A stretch of DNA of 64,000 nucleotides, taken from NCBI RefSeq assembly GCF_014646075.1, contig NZ_BMMT01000001.1, positions 1 to 64,000 on the forward strand. Reading direction: 5' to 3'. This document shows, one piece after another, positions 35,500-45,299 of this stretch (position 1 is its first letter; each line of letters opens with the position of its first letter). The position numbers were made by a program, and so were the translations under genes. The DNA is from Saccharopolyspora thermophila (lineage in GTDB: Bacteria > Actinomycetota > Actinomycetes > Mycobacteriales > Pseudonocardiaceae). Under the pieces are notes generated by a model. It was given only the letters and a program-made list of their open reading frames with translations, did no database searches and was not told the origin of the DNA.

Positions 35500-37206
35500 A
35501 TGAACTCCCGATCCAGTTGGAACCCGCAGCGCCCCTCGGGGATGCCGCACCACCGCTACCGCAGCGCCTTTGATCGCGTCGAGCTGCCCGAGATCGACCG
35601 CGAGTGGCCGCGTAACCGCATCGAGCAGGCACCGCTGTGGGTGCCCGTCGACCTGCGAGACGGCAACCAGGCCCTGCCCGAACCGATGGACCCGGCCCGC
35701 AAGCGCCGCTGCTTCGAGATGCTGGTCTCCATCGGTTACAAGGAGATCGAGGTCGGCTATCCGTCGGCGTCGCAGACCGACTTCGACTTCGTCCGGCTGC
35801 TGGCCGAATCCGACCTGGTGCCCGACGACGTGACCGTCGTGGTGTTCACCCCGGCCCGTCGAGAACTGATCGAACGCACCTTTGAGTCGATCACCGGGCT
35901 GGACCGCGTGGTGGTCCACCTGTACACCGCGACGGCGCCGCTGTGGCGCGACGTCGTGCTCCGCGCCGAGCGTCGGGAGCTGCTCGAACTGATCCGCCGC
36001 GGTGGTGAGGACGTGCTGCGCCTGGCCGGTGACCGACCGGGCGTCCGCTTCGAGTTCTCGCCCGAGGTCTTCAACATGACCGAGCCGGACTTCGCGCTCG
36101 AGGTCTGCAACACGATGATCGACCTGTGGGACGCCCGGCCGGACCGACCGGTGATCATCAACCTGCCCGCGACGGTCGAGATCGCCACGCCGAACATCTA
36201 CGCCGACCAGATCGAGCACGCTCACCGGAACCTGGACCGGCGCGACGACGTGATCCTGTCGGTGCACCCGCACAACGACCGGGGGACCGGCATTGCCTGC
36301 GCGGAACTGGCCCTGCTGGCCGGAGCGCAGCGGGTGGAGGGCTGCCTGTTCGGCAACGGCGAGCGGACCGGGAACGTCGACCTCGTCGCGCTCGCGCTGA
36401 ACCTGTACTCGCAGGGGATCGATCCGATGATCGACCTGTCCGACATCGACTCGATCCGTGACACCATCGTGCACTGCAACCGCATCGGCGTGCACGAGCG
36501 GCACCCGTACGTTGGCGAGTACGTCTACACCGCGTTCTCGGGCACGCACCAGGACGCGATCCGCAAGGGCTTCCAACGGCACGCGCGCAATGCCCGCGCC
36601 CTGGGTGTGCCCGAATCCGAGGCGCCGTGGGACATTCCGTACCTGCCGATCGATCCGCGCGACGTCGGCCGCGACTACGAGGCCGTGATCCGGGTGAACA
36701 GCCAGTCCGGGAAGGGCGGCATCGCGCACGTGATGCAGACCGAGCACGGCCTGGACCTGCCGCGCGGACTGCAGGTGGAGTTCGCGGGCGTGGTGCAGCG
36801 GCACACCGACAAAACCGGAACCGAGGTCGATTCCGCCACCCTGTGGCGGTTGTTCGCCGAGACGTACCTGGAGCGGCCGGAGCCGTCGATGGAGTTGACG
36901 GCGTGGTCGGTCACCCACGGTGAGTCCGGTGACCGTCTCACTGCGACGATCACAGTGGACGGTGCGGTCACCACCCACGAGGTCACCGCCGAGGGCGCGG
37001 TGTCGGCTCTGGTGCAGATGCTGGAAAAGCACGGCCGGTCGGTGGAGATCGTGAGCCTCGTGCAGCAGTCGATCGAGGCCGGTCGCGGTGCACGGGCCGC
37101 GACCTTCCTGGAGTACCGCACGGATTCGGGCACGGCGTGGGCGGTCGGTATTGACGTGTCCACCATCGCAGCGAGCCTGCGGGCCGTGATGGCCGCGGCC
37201 GGCTGA
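35500..37206 (+). CDS. leuA: 2-isopropylmalate synthase
   Basis: A 568-residue enzyme that condenses 2-oxoisovalerate with acetyl-CoA in the first committed step to leucine. The HMGL-like TIM barrel shows [26 protein letters not shown], the metal-binding HPHNDRGTG and [13 protein letters not shown]-terminal regulatory LeuA dimer domain (about 440-568) is present, so leucine feedback is expected. No other leu gene is adjacent. The close GntR repressor is unusual and could mean that this is a specialised copy. ATG at 35500 follows GGAAGG. Confidence 0.93.
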   Translation: MNSRSSWNPQRPSGMPHHRYRSAFDRVELPEIDREWPRNRIEQAPLWVPVDLRDGNQALPEPMDPARKRRCFEMLVSIGYKEIEVGYPSASQTDFDFVRLLAESDLVPDDVTVVVFTPARRELIERTFESITGLDRVVVHLYTATAPLWRDVVLRAERRELLELIRRGGEDVLRLAGDRPGVRFEFSPEVFNMTEPDFALEVCNTMIDLWDARPDRPVIINLPATVEIATPNIYADQIEHAHRNLDRRDDVILSVHPHNDRGTGIACAELALLAGAQRVEGCLFGNGERTGNVDLVALALNLYSQGIDPMIDLSDIDSIRDTIVHCNRIGVHERHPYVGEYVYTAFSGTHQDAIRKGFQRHARNARALGVPESEAPWDIPYLPIDPRDVGRDYEAVIRVNSQSGKGGIAHVMQTEHGLDLPRGLQVEFAGVVQRHTDKTGTEVDSATLWRLFAETYLERPEPSMELTAWSVTHGESGDRLTATITVDGAVTTHEVTAEGAVSALVQMLEKHGRSVEIVSLVQQSIEAGRGARAATFLEYRTDSGTAWAVGIDVSTIAASLRAVMAAAG

Positions 37207-37668
37207 TCGTCGGAGGTGAACGGCACCCGTTCACCCGGCCAGTGCGGGACGGGGCGGGCTCGGTTCGCTGCGTCAGTTCTGCCCCCGCATCAGGTGACTC
37301 CCGATCGGGTGGAGTGGTGTTCGGAGAGGTGAATCCGGCGGATCGTGTGCTACCGGCACGCTCCGTGACCGTGATGGGGCGTGCCGGTGCCGCGATCCGC
37401 CGGATTCACCGGATATGGGACCACTGTGGACACAGAGTGGTCGGTGCGTCGTTCGTGCGGTGGGTCTTTCGCCAACACCTGCGGGGAAAAGTGAATCTTC
37501 TTGGCTCATGCCATCGAGCCAACTTCCGTGTGCGTTCCGGGGCGGGACCGGTTGCACTTGCCGGGACCGCCCCGGGGTCGCGGGTTTCGCAAAACCCGTT
37601 GCACCACACGCGGAACTAGCCCGTCGTCGCGCGGAACAAGCGCCGCGGTGGGCGGAATTGGGACAACG
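37207..37668. other. Intergenic region leuA / M23 peptidase
   Basis: 462 bases without a gene. It holds a large two-part inverted repeat (37328-37410), a CCACTGTGGACA motif (37421-37432) and further short G/C palindromes. The M23 promoter should lie after 37430; I could not match a c-di-AMP riboswitch. Confidence 0.5.
37328..37410. repeat. Long inverted repeat (28-bp stem)
   Basis: The outer arms are 18 bp and perfect (37328-37345 with 37393-37410, core GAATCCGGCGGATCG). The inner arms are 10 bp and perfect (37352-37361 with 37379-37388), separated by a small bulge and closed by a 17-base loop. It is most simply the leuA terminator, but its length suggests more. Confidence 0.7.
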
Positions 37669-38241
37669 ATGGCACTGCGCGAAAAAATCCACATCGGACT
37701 GATGCTTCTCGGCAGTGCGCTGTGCACCGCGGCGACGCTGCCCGGCGCACCGCCCGTGCCGGACGTCCGGTCGGTGCTGCCACCGGTGGGAGCGAATCTC
37801 GCCGTCCACCTCTCCCCCTGGTTCCTCGGTGAACGCGTCCCGGTACCGCCGCCGGAGTGGGTCGCGCCGACCAGCGGCGAGATGACCAGCGGTTTCGGCG
37901 AGCGGTGGGGCTCGATGCACAACGGTGTCGACATCGCCAACGACATCGGCACCCCGGTGCGCGCCGGTTCCGCGGGCACCGTCGTCGACTCCGGCCCGGC
38001 CAGCGGGTACGGGATGTGGGTGCGGATCGCGCATTCCGACGACGTCGTCTCGGTCTACGGCCACATCGACCAGACCTTCGTCTCGGTCGGCCAGCAGGTG
38101 CGGGCTGGCGAGGTCATCGCGACGATGGGCGACCGGGGCCAGTCCACCGGCCCCCACCTGCACTTCCAGCTCGAGGTCGGCGGAAACCCAATCGACCCGG
38201 TGCGGTTCTACCGCGACGCCGCGGCCGAACTGCTCGGCTGA
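37669..38241 (+). CDS. Exported M23 (LytM-type) peptidase
   Basis: A 190-residue protein. An N-terminal hydrophobic segment (GLMLLGSALCTAATLPG) serves as signal or anchor. Residues about 65-180 form the lysostaphin-fold domain, with the zinc ligands in HNGVDIAN (HxxxD) and GPHLHFQLE (HxH). Both sites are intact, so endopeptidase activity on cell-wall crosslinks is expected. No LysM or SH3 module is present. ATG at 37669 begins MALREKIHIG. Confidence 0.88.
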   Translation: MALREKIHIGLMLLGSALCTAATLPGAPPVPDVRSVLPPVGANLAVHLSPWFLGERVPVPPPEWVAPTSGEMTSGFGERWGSMHNGVDIANDIGTPVRAGSAGTVVDSGPASGYGMWVRIAHSDDVVSVYGHIDQTFVSVGQQVRAGEVIATMGDRGQSTGPHLHFQLEVGGNPIDPVRFYRDAAAELLG

Positions 38242-38539
38242 ACCGACGCTCCCAGCGCGTTCGCGCCGTCCCGACCGACCTCCCAGGTGCTGGCAAACTT
38301 GGGGAACCGCAGGCCCGCACGATGGGGAGGCCGCCCAGCGCGTCCCGGTGGCGCTGCCACAGCGGCAGGCCCGGTAACCAGCCGGTCGGCGCCTCGCCGA
38401 GCCGCCCAGCCAGCGGTGATCACCCGGTGCATCCGGGCATGGACCGATTGGCCCAGTCGACCATCACTCCGCTGGCCGCTTGTCGTGGTGCTCTCGGAGC
38501 TACTTCGATCGCACTGACGCGCTGGAAGGACCGAATGTG

Positions 38540-39352
38540 ATGGAGCGACTGGAAGCAGCCGGAATCGTCGGCTCTGGTGTGCTCGCCGAGGACCACCGGC
38601 CGGGGAGCTGGGAACGCCGGATCGCCGAGTGCTCCGAGCGGCTCTACCGCGGGCGCATGGTGCAGCGGCTGCTGCTGACCTGGGCCGTTCCTGGGAACGC
38701 GGTGCTGCTTGTGGCGGCGGGGCTGGTGCTGGGCTTATGGCGGGCGGTGCTGCCCGCTGGGGTGTTGTTCGCGGTGACCGTCGTCTCCGCGGCGGTGTCG
38801 GCGAGGCTGCTGTACCAGCAGCACTTTAGGGTGCGCGCGATGGAGTCGGAACTGCGTGCGCTGGAGCACGAACACCGTGAGCGCCTGTTGGAAGATCTCG
38901 GGTCCGGGGACCTGCTGGCCGCCCACAAGCGCTACCGGGCCCAGCTGCCGGAGCTGATCGAGCGCTACCGGGCGGAGGCGCGTCGTGACCGCCGGAAGGA
39001 CAACGTGTTGCAGTCCGCGGTGATCGGCGGTTCGATCGTCGCCGCGACGGTGACCGCGACCGCAATGTCCGTTGTGGACGTTCGCTGGGCCGCGGTGGTG
39101 TTGAGCCTGCTGGTGGCGGTCGCCGCGGCGTTCGCCGGGTATGCGAGGTACCGCGAGCGGTCGGCGGCGTGGCTGCGGACCGCGGACGCGCTGGAGCGCG
39201 AGTACGAGTCGGTGGAGCTGCGGGTCGGCCGGTACCGGCGGTTCACCAGCGAGCGCGAGGCGTACGCGGAGTTCGCCGACGCGGTTGAGGCGTTGCGTGC
39301 GGAGCAGGCGCGGCGGGTGCCCTCGACTGTCGGCGATGGGATCGGCCAGTAA
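38540..39352 (+). CDS. SLATT/DUF4231-like membrane protein
   Basis: A 270-residue protein. Two hydrophobic hairpins (NAVLLVAAGLVLGLW with GVLFAVTVVSAAVSA, and SAVIGGSIVAATVTATA with WAAVVLSLLVAVAAAFAG) are separated by a charged coiled-coil (ELIERYRAEARRDRRKDN), then an amphipathic C-terminus (ADALEREYESVEL). This is the layout of DUF4231/SLATT proteins, proposed as membrane effectors in nucleotide-signalling systems. No sensor gene is adjacent; the SLOG gene is 8 kb away. GTG at 38537 is an alternative start. A hairpin containing the stop codon follows. Confidence 0.65.
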   Translation: MERLEAAGIVGSGVLAEDHRPGSWERRIAECSERLYRGRMVQRLLLTWAVPGNAVLLVAAGLVLGLWRAVLPAGVLFAVTVVSAAVSARLLYQQHFRVRAMESELRALEHEHRERLLEDLGSGDLLAAHKRYRAQLPELIERYRAEARRDRRKDNVLQSAVIGGSIVAATVTATAMSVVDVRWAAVVLSLLVAVAAAFAGYARYRERSAAWLRTADALEREYESVELRVGRYRRFTSEREAYAEFADAVEALRAEQARRVPSTVGDGIGQ

Positions 39353-39419
39353 CAACGCCGAGCGCATGTCGCACGAAAGTGGGGCAGAAAGTAGCGGCTT
39401 TGCTCACTCGGCGTTGTTA
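39350..39419. terminator. Hairpin including the stop codon of the SLATT-like gene
   Basis: TAACAACGCCGAG (39350-39362, its first three bases being the stop codon) pairs perfectly with 39407-39419; the loop is 44 bases. A 13-bp stem placed on the stop itself can serve as terminator. Confidence 0.6.
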
Positions 39420-39517
39420 TTTCCCCAGCATGTGATCGCTGAACAGTGGTGGGTGACCGTTCCGTAATCTCCGGCGCGGCGCACAGGAGTCGGCCTGTGC
39501 AGATGAGGAGCATTGCG

Positions 39518-40201
39518 ATGAAGCGCACCTTTACCGCAGCGGCCGCTGTGTTGGCCAGCAGCGCCGGCGCTGTGGGGCTGGCGGCCACCGCCAACGCGGC
39601 GGACACCCCGCAGCTGCCCGCCGAACTGCCCACGGACAACAACCTCGCGCAGACGACCTACCACGTCGCGGGCACCGTGCACTCCGCGAAGCGGACCGTC
39701 GGCGACGTCGTGCCCGTGGAGGAGCACCTGACCGGCCGCACCGCCCCCGGAGGCCCGCTGGACGGCCTCGGTGACATCCTCGGCGGCAGCCCGCTGCGCG
39801 GCGTGCTCGGCGGAGCCCGGTCACTCGACCCGACCAACCCGCTGGGCGTGGTCCCGGTTGGTGAGGTGCTCGGTGACCAGAGCCAGCCCGCGTCCCGCAC
39901 GACCGGCGTGCTGCCGCCCGAGGCCGCGCTGGCCCCCGGGCAGGCCGCCGCGCCGCAGACCAGGCTGCCGTCCGGCACCGAGCTCGTCGACGAGGCCGTC
40001 GACGGTGTGGTGGCGGGCACCTCGCTCGGCCGCCACGCGCTGCCGCTGTCCAGGAGCGGCGACGCGCTCAACAACCTCACCGAGCCGTTGGGCATCACCG
40101 GCAACCTGCCGCTGGGCAAGTCGGCGCCCACGTCGCCGCTGGACACGGTCAACGACCTGCTCAGCCACGGCCCGCTCGGCGGCACCAACCAGCTGGGCTG
40201 A
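39518..40201 (+). CDS. Secreted protein, unknown
   Basis: A 227-residue protein with signal peptide MKRTFTAAAAVLASSAGAVG through ATANA, cleavage expected before ADTPQLP. The mature part is Pro/Gly/Leu-rich with little predicted structure (GGPLDGLGDILGG, DPTNPLGVVPVGEVLG) and no Cys. No family recognised; similar low-complexity exported proteins are common in Pseudonocardiaceae. ATG at 39518 has GAGGAG 9 bases upstream; an upstream ATG at 39503 is less likely. Confidence 0.7.
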   Translation: MKRTFTAAAAVLASSAGAVGLAATANAADTPQLPAELPTDNNLAQTTYHVAGTVHSAKRTVGDVVPVEEHLTGRTAPGGPLDGLGDILGGSPLRGVLGGARSLDPTNPLGVVPVGEVLGDQSQPASRTTGVLPPEAALAPGQAAAPQTRLPSGTELVDEAVDGVVAGTSLGRHALPLSRSGDALNNLTEPLGITGNLPLGKSAPTSPLDTVNDLLSHGPLGGTNQLG

Positions 40202-40316
40202 CGGCAACGCAGGTTGAACCGCCCGCCCTCTTCCGGGCGGCAGCAGGCGAGAAGCGCAACCCTCCCCGCCGAGAACCGGCCCGAGCGGCAGGTGGACGGC
40301 GCCCCCCAAAAGGACT

Positions 40317-40349
40317 CGATGGCCCCCGTCGCAGCGGCGGGGGCCATCG
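40317..40349. terminator. Bidirectional terminator
   Basis: CGATGGCCCCCG (40317-40328) pairs perfectly with 40338-40349, 9-base loop, between two convergent genes. Confidence 0.75.
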
Positions 40350-40380
40350 TCATGTCGGAAATCCTTGCGGCGCAAGGACA

Positions 40381-42974
40381 TCAGGTGAGTTCGACGGTGC
40401 CCGCCGAGCCGTTGACGGTGATCCGGCGCCCGTCGGCGATCCGGTTCGTGGCGTCCGGAACCCCCACCACAGCGGGGATTCCGCACTCCCGGGCCACGGT
40501 CGCGCCGTGCGAGTTCGGTCCGCCCATCTCCATGACAAGACCTCCCGCGGTGAGAAACAACGGGGTCCAGCCGGGATCGGTCGACGGCGCCACCAGGATC
40601 TCGCCGGGCGACAACCGTGCCCCCACCGGATCGTGCACCACCCGCGCCACACCCGACGCGGTCCCCGCCGAAGCCGACGTCCCCACCAACGTCCCCTCGG
40701 CGGCCGGGACGTCCAGCGCCGCTTCCGGTTCGGTGCCGTCCGACAGCAGCACGCGCGGCACGTGACGGCGGCGCAGTTCGCGCTCGTGGACCTCGCGTCG
40801 CCGCGCCACCAGGTCGCGGTGGTCCGCGCCGGTGACAACCTCGGCGAGTTCGGTGTAATCCAGGAAGAAGACGTCCTCGACCCGCGCCAGGCGACCGGTC
40901 GCGACGAGTTCCCGGCCGACGGCCTGCAGGTGGCGGCGGGCCGCGGCGATCGCCAGCACCATGCCGTACTTGGGTAGTTCCCGCAGCCCGGCGAGCTGGC
41001 GCACCCGGTCGATGGCGAACCGGGCGATCCGGGCGCGCAGCGGGTTCCGGCGGCGCAGGCGCGCGACGATGCGGTCCGCCATCCGTTCTGCCTCGGCGAC
41101 GCCGCGCCGGTACTGCTCGTCGGCGGCGTGCCCGTCGGCGCGCAGGTAGTTCGCCACGAGTCCGACGACGTGCGTCGGGTCCTCCGCCCAGCGCGGCACG
41201 CCGACGTCGATTTCGGCCACCGCGCGGTGCCCGTTGCGCTCCAGGAAAGCATCGAGTCCACTTTGGATACAAGCGGGCAGGGTGCGGTCCCGACACCGCT
41301 CGGCCAGCTCGGCGGCGGTGGATGTGGCGAACAGCCGCGCGGTGTCCGGATCGCGGCGGGCGAGCTGCGCGATGTCCCAGAGCTCCAGGTCCATCTCGGT
41401 GGTGACGTTGTGCGGGATGCCGCGCAGCACCACCTGCACCTCCTCGTCGGTGGCCGCCGCGATCCGCGGCAGCAGGCGGCTCAGGACGAGGATCGGCAGC
41501 ATGCGTGGCGGGATCCGCGCGATGCGCGGGACCGCGACGTCGGTCAACGCGCGCTGCGCCGCCACCAGCCGATCGCGCGCGGACGCGGGCTGGTCGGCCG
41601 CCAGCTCCTTGCGGATCTGCCGGACCAGCCCGAAGACCTGCTCGCGTGCGCGCTTCGGGTCCCGCAGCGCGCGCACCAGCTCGACCGGTGCCCGGGTGTG
41701 CGCCAGGACCGTGGCGAACCGGCGCAGCAGCGGCCACGGCAGTCCGGACCCCTTCGTGAGCCTCGGGTCGTCCAGCAGCGCCTCGAAGACCCGGCCGGTG
41801 CGGGCCTCGGCCATCGCGAAGACCTGCGGTGCGGCGAGGCGGCCGACGGGGTTGCGGGTCAGGCCGGTGATGTCGACGAACAGCCAGCCGTCCGCCTGCC
41901 GCCACAGGCTCGGCCACGTCCCTTCCACGGGGATGCCGAGGTGGCGCATCAGGGTGGTGAACATCAGCGCCAGCGTCGCGCTGCGCCCATCGGCGTGATC
42001 GGCCGCGGCACGCCCTGCGCCACGTTGATCGACAGATAGGCGTGCAGGCCGTCTCCGGGTTCGGCGGGCAGCGGGAACAGCGTGGTGATCGGGCGTGACT
42101 GCGTCAGCCACGCGGTGCCGTCGCCGTCGATGGCCCATTCGACGTCCTGCGGGGCGCCGAAGTGCGCGGCTGCCCGCGCGCCGAGTGCGGCCAGGGACCG
42201 CGCCTGGTCGTCGGTGATCGAAAGCCCGGCCGCGGGCTCGGCGACGGTTTCCGTTCCGCCGCCCGGGCGGGGGCGGACGCTGGTGGGCCGCTCGCCACGC
42301 CGCCGCACGGTGATCCGCCCGGACTCCACGACGACGTGGTCCGGGGTGATCGCACCGGACACCACCGACTCGCCGAGCCCGGCGGCGGCGTCGATGACGG
42401 TCTCGCCGCGGTGCCCGGTGACCGGGTTCGCGGTGAACAGCACCCCGGCCGCGGTGGCGTCCACCATGCGCTGCACCAGCACGGCCATCCGCACCGCGCG
42501 GTGGTCGATGCCGTTGGCCGCGCGGTAGGCCACGGCCCGGTCGGTCCACAGCGAGCTCCAGCAGCGGCGCACCGCGTCCAGCAGGGCTGTCTCGCCGATG
42601 ACGTTGAGGAAGGTGTCCTGCTGCCCGGCGAAGCTGGCGTGCGGCAGGTCCTCCGCGGTCGCGGAGGAGCGGACGGCGACCGGTGTGTCGGGGCCGAGCG
42701 CGGCGTAGGCCGCGGTGATCGTGGCGGCCAGGTGGGGCGGGAGTTCGGCGGCGGCGAGTCGCGCGCGGATCTCGGGAGCGGAGTCCGGCAGCTGGTCGAG
42801 CAGGTCGTCGGCGAGCCCGCGGCAGGTCTCGTCGAAGGCGGCGGTGCCGATGCAGAAGCCCGGCGGTACCGGCAGCCCGGCGGCGCGTAGCTCGCCGAGG
42901 TTCGCGGCCTTGCCGCCGACCAGGTCGCCCAGGCCGGCGTCGATCTCGTCGAGGTCCAGCACCGCGGGGGTCAT
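40381..42974 (-). pseudogene. Rifampin-phosphotransferase-like gene, frameshifted
   Basis: Together the two frames span about 864 residues, the usual Rph length. The 5' part (ATG 42974, AGGAGGTG site) is the PEP-synthase-like ATP-grasp domain: GGKAANLGELRAAGLPVPPG, VRSSATAEDLPHASFAGQQ, DVEWAIDGDGTAWLTQSRP. It runs to a stop at 41964. The 3' part, in the next frame, carries the middle substrate domain and the C-terminal phospho-His domain (GGPNSHGATVAREC). One missing G near 41986-41988 (CCC on the plus strand) breaks SINVAQGVPRPITPMG. Rph inactivates rifamycins with ATP; other PEP-utilising roles are possible. Confidence 0.68.
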
Positions 42975-43124
42975 GGCACACCTCCTGCCTCGCCCGCACG
43001 GTAGCGCGCGGCAGACCAAAAAATCAACGGTTGTTGAATTTGCTTGGGCCGTTGGGGTGGTCTTCACCGAGCGCGCAGCAAACGCGCGCCGCGCCGCGAT
43101 TCCAGTGGTGGAGGTGGGATGGCG

Positions 43125-43331
43125 ATGCAGTGGTGGATGGCGGCGGCCGTCGCCGGGGCGGCCCTGCTGGCGGCGGCGTCGGCGGCCCGCCGGTCACTGA
43201 TCCGGCGCCGCGGCGTGGCGCGGGCCCGGGCCCAACTCGCCTGGTTCGACCAGGAGCGACCACCGTGGGAGCGGTACGCCGGCAGCGGGGCACAGATCGA
43301 CGATCCCGGTCGTCGTGGTGCGCCGGGCTGA
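43125..43331 (+). CDS. Small membrane protein, unknown
   Basis: A 68-residue protein with one N-terminal helix (MQWWMAAAVAGAALLAAASA) and a basic then acidic tail (RRSLIRRRGVARARAQ, DDPGRRGAPG). ATG at 43125 stands 9 bases after GGAGGT; ATG at 43119 is an alternative. It lies between the Rph-like gene (divergent) and the MFS gene. No family recognised. Confidence 0.5.
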   Translation: MQWWMAAAVAGAALLAAASAARRSLIRRRGVARARAQLAWFDQERPPWERYAGSGAQIDDPGRRGAPG

Positions 43332-43520
43332 CGGGTCGGCGTGCGCGGTGACGTGGCCCAGCGCACAGGAAATGAAGTTGCCTCGCATTTGTTCCGGGCG
43401 CATCCTTGGTCCCGGAAACTAGTTGAGTGCTGCAAGCACATTTCTGGGGGGGGCGCGTGCCGCAGGCGCGGCACCGACAGCCACTTCCCCGGGTCTTGCG
43501 CTCCGCCACGAGGAGAATCG

Positions 43521-45134
43521 ATGTCCGAAACGGCTGCGCTGCGGGCGCAGACCGCCACCCCCGGACTGACCCACCGCCAGATCCTGACCGTGCTCACCGG
43601 GCTGATGCTCGGCATGTTCCTGGGGGCCCTCGACCAGACCATCGTCGGCTCGGCGATCCGGGTCATCGCCGACCAGCTGCACGGCCAGACCGCGCAGGCA
43701 TGGGTCACCACCGCCTACCTGATCACGTCCACCATCACGACACCGCTGTACGGCAAGCTGTCCGACATCTACGGCCGCAAACCGCTCTACCTGAGTGCGA
43801 TCTCGCTGTTCCTCGTCGGCTCGCTGCTGTGCGGCCTGGCCGGCTCCATCTACGAACTCGCCGCGGCGCGCGCCATCCAGGGTCTCGGCGGCGGCGGTCT
43901 CATGTCGCTGGCCCTGACGATCATCGCCGACATGGTGCCGCCGCGGCAGCGCAGCCGGTACCAGGGCTACTTCATGGCGACCTTCGGCACCGCCAGCGTC
44001 ATCGGCCCGGTCGTCGGCGGGCTGTTCGCCGACATGGACACCTTCCTCGGCATCGACGGCTGGCGCTGGGTGTTCCTGATCAACGTGCCGGTCGCCCTGG
44101 TGGCACTGGCCGTCGTCGCCCGAGTACTCAACGTCACCACCGAGCGCGTCCGGCACCGCGTGGACTACCTCGGCGCCGCGGCCCTGGTGGTGCTGCTGGT
44201 GCCGCTGCTGACCGTCGCCGAGCAGGGCCGGGAGTGGGGCTGGCTGTCGCCGTTGGCGCTGGCCATGTACGGCATCGGCGCGGTCGGACTCGTGCTCTTC
44301 GTGCTGGCCGAGCGCCGGATGGGGGCCGAGGCGCTGCTGCCGCTGCGGATGTTCCGGCTGCCGTCGTTCCGGATGGGCAACCTGCTGAACTTCCTGGTCG
44401 GCATCGGCATGTTCGGCGGGCTGAGCTCGCTGCCGCTGTACCTGCAGATCGTCAAGGGACTCAACCCCACCGAGGCCGGGCTGATGCTGCTGCCGATGAC
44501 CGCCGGGATCATGATCGCCACCGGTGTGGTTGGCAAGCTGGTCGCCCGGACCGGCCGGTTGAAGGTCTTCCCGATCCTGGGGGCGGCGTGCATGGCCGTC
44601 GCGCTGTTCCTGTTCAGCCTGGTCAAGGTGGACACCTCGCTGGTGCAGGTGGGGGCGACCGCGGTGCTCATGGGCGCCGGGCTGGGCATGCTGATGCAGA
44701 CCCTGACGCTGGTGGTGCAGACCGACGCCACCCCGTGTGACCTCGGCGTGGCGACGGCGTCGGTGAACCTATTCCGGCAGACCGGCGGCACGGTCGGCGC
44801 GGCGGCGTTCCTGTCGGTGCTGTTCAGCACGGTCGGCGGGCGGATCGCCGATGCGCTGAGCGCCGCGGCCACCACCCCGGAGTTCCAGGCGGCGGCCCGC
44901 GACCCCGAGGTGCTGGCGAACCCGCAGAACCGAACGTTCCTGGCGGCGCTGCGGTCCGGCGGCAACCTGGACCTGAACGACACGTCGTTCCTCTACGGTC
45001 TGGACCCGCGCCTGGCGCACCCGGTCCTGGAGGGCTTCGCCAGTTCGATGAGCACGGTGTTCTTCGTGGGCGGCTGCGTGGTCCTGGTGGCGTTCGCGCT
45101 CACCTGGTTCCTCCGCGACGTCCGCCTCGACTGA
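43521..45134 (+). CDS. MFS drug exporter, DHA2 (14-TM) family
   Basis: A 537-residue transporter with 14 predicted helices. The motif LDQTIVGSAIRVIADQL lies in helix 1, YGKLSDIYGRKPLYL is the loop 2-3 MFS signature, and RAIQGLGGGGLMSLAL and GPVVGGLFADMD (antiporter motif C) follow, as in EmrB/QacA exporters. Substrates are not predictable. AGGAGA precedes the ATG at 43521. No TetR regulator is adjacent. Four DnaA-box-like sites follow the stop. Confidence 0.92.
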   Translation: MSETAALRAQTATPGLTHRQILTVLTGLMLGMFLGALDQTIVGSAIRVIADQLHGQTAQAWVTTAYLITSTITTPLYGKLSDIYGRKPLYLSAISLFLVGSLLCGLAGSIYELAAARAIQGLGGGGLMSLALTIIADMVPPRQRSRYQGYFMATFGTASVIGPVVGGLFADMDTFLGIDGWRWVFLINVPVALVALAVVARVLNVTTERVRHRVDYLGAAALVVLLVPLLTVAEQGREWGWLSPLALAMYGIGAVGLVLFVLAERRMGAEALLPLRMFRLPSFRMGNLLNFLVGIGMFGGLSSLPLYLQIVKGLNPTEAGLMLLPMTAGIMIATGVVGKLVARTGRLKVFPILGAACMAVALFLFSLVKVDTSLVQVGATAVLMGAGLGMLMQTLTLVVQTDATPCDLGVATASVNLFRQTGGTVGAAAFLSVLFSTVGGRIADALSAAATTPEFQAAARDPEVLANPQNRTFLAALRSGGNLDLNDTSFLYGLDPRLAHPVLEGFASSMSTVFFVGGCVVLVAFALTWFLRDVRLD

Positions 45135-45139
45135 CGCGG

Positions 45140-45195
45140 CTGTCCACACCAGTTGTCCACAGCTCTGTGGAGAAACCACCCGAACCTGTGGACAA
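45140..45195. promoter_or_regulatory. Cluster of DnaA-box-like sites
   Basis: CTGTCCACA (45140-45148), TTGTCCACA (45153-45161, perfect), TGTGGAGAA (45166-45174, one mismatch) and TGTGGACAA (45187-45195, perfect, inverted) fall within 56 bases between convergent genes. There is no dnaA or dnaN nearby, so this is not an origin but may bind DnaA. Confidence 0.55.
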
Positions 45196-45247
45196 CTCGG
45201 CGTGCGAGGCGCCTTTCGCCAGGTCAGCGGTGCTCTCCACACGCGAA

Positions 45248-45280
45248 AGGGCCCTCCTCGCTGCAGTGCGGGAGGGCCCT
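45248..45280 (-). terminator. ppa terminator
   Basis: AGGGCCCTCC (45248-45257) pairs with 45271-45280; on the minus strand CCCTTTCG follows the stem. It lies 20 bases beyond the ppa stop. Confidence 0.7.
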
Positions 45281-45299
45281 CGGTGTGGTGCGCCGGGGT

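Noticed and set aside
37420-37668. c-di-AMP (ydaO-type) riboswitch before the M23 peptidase
   Set aside because: Actinobacterial wall-hydrolase genes often have one, but I could not trace its conserved core in this leader.
42975-43118. Rifampicin-associated element upstream of the Rph-like gene
   Set aside because: The known 19-base inverted repeat is not present. Only a weak TCAAC/GTTGA pair is seen near 43023.
45140-45195. Chromosomal origin
   Set aside because: DnaA boxes are present but too few, and dnaA, dnaN, recF and an AT-rich unwinding region are absent.
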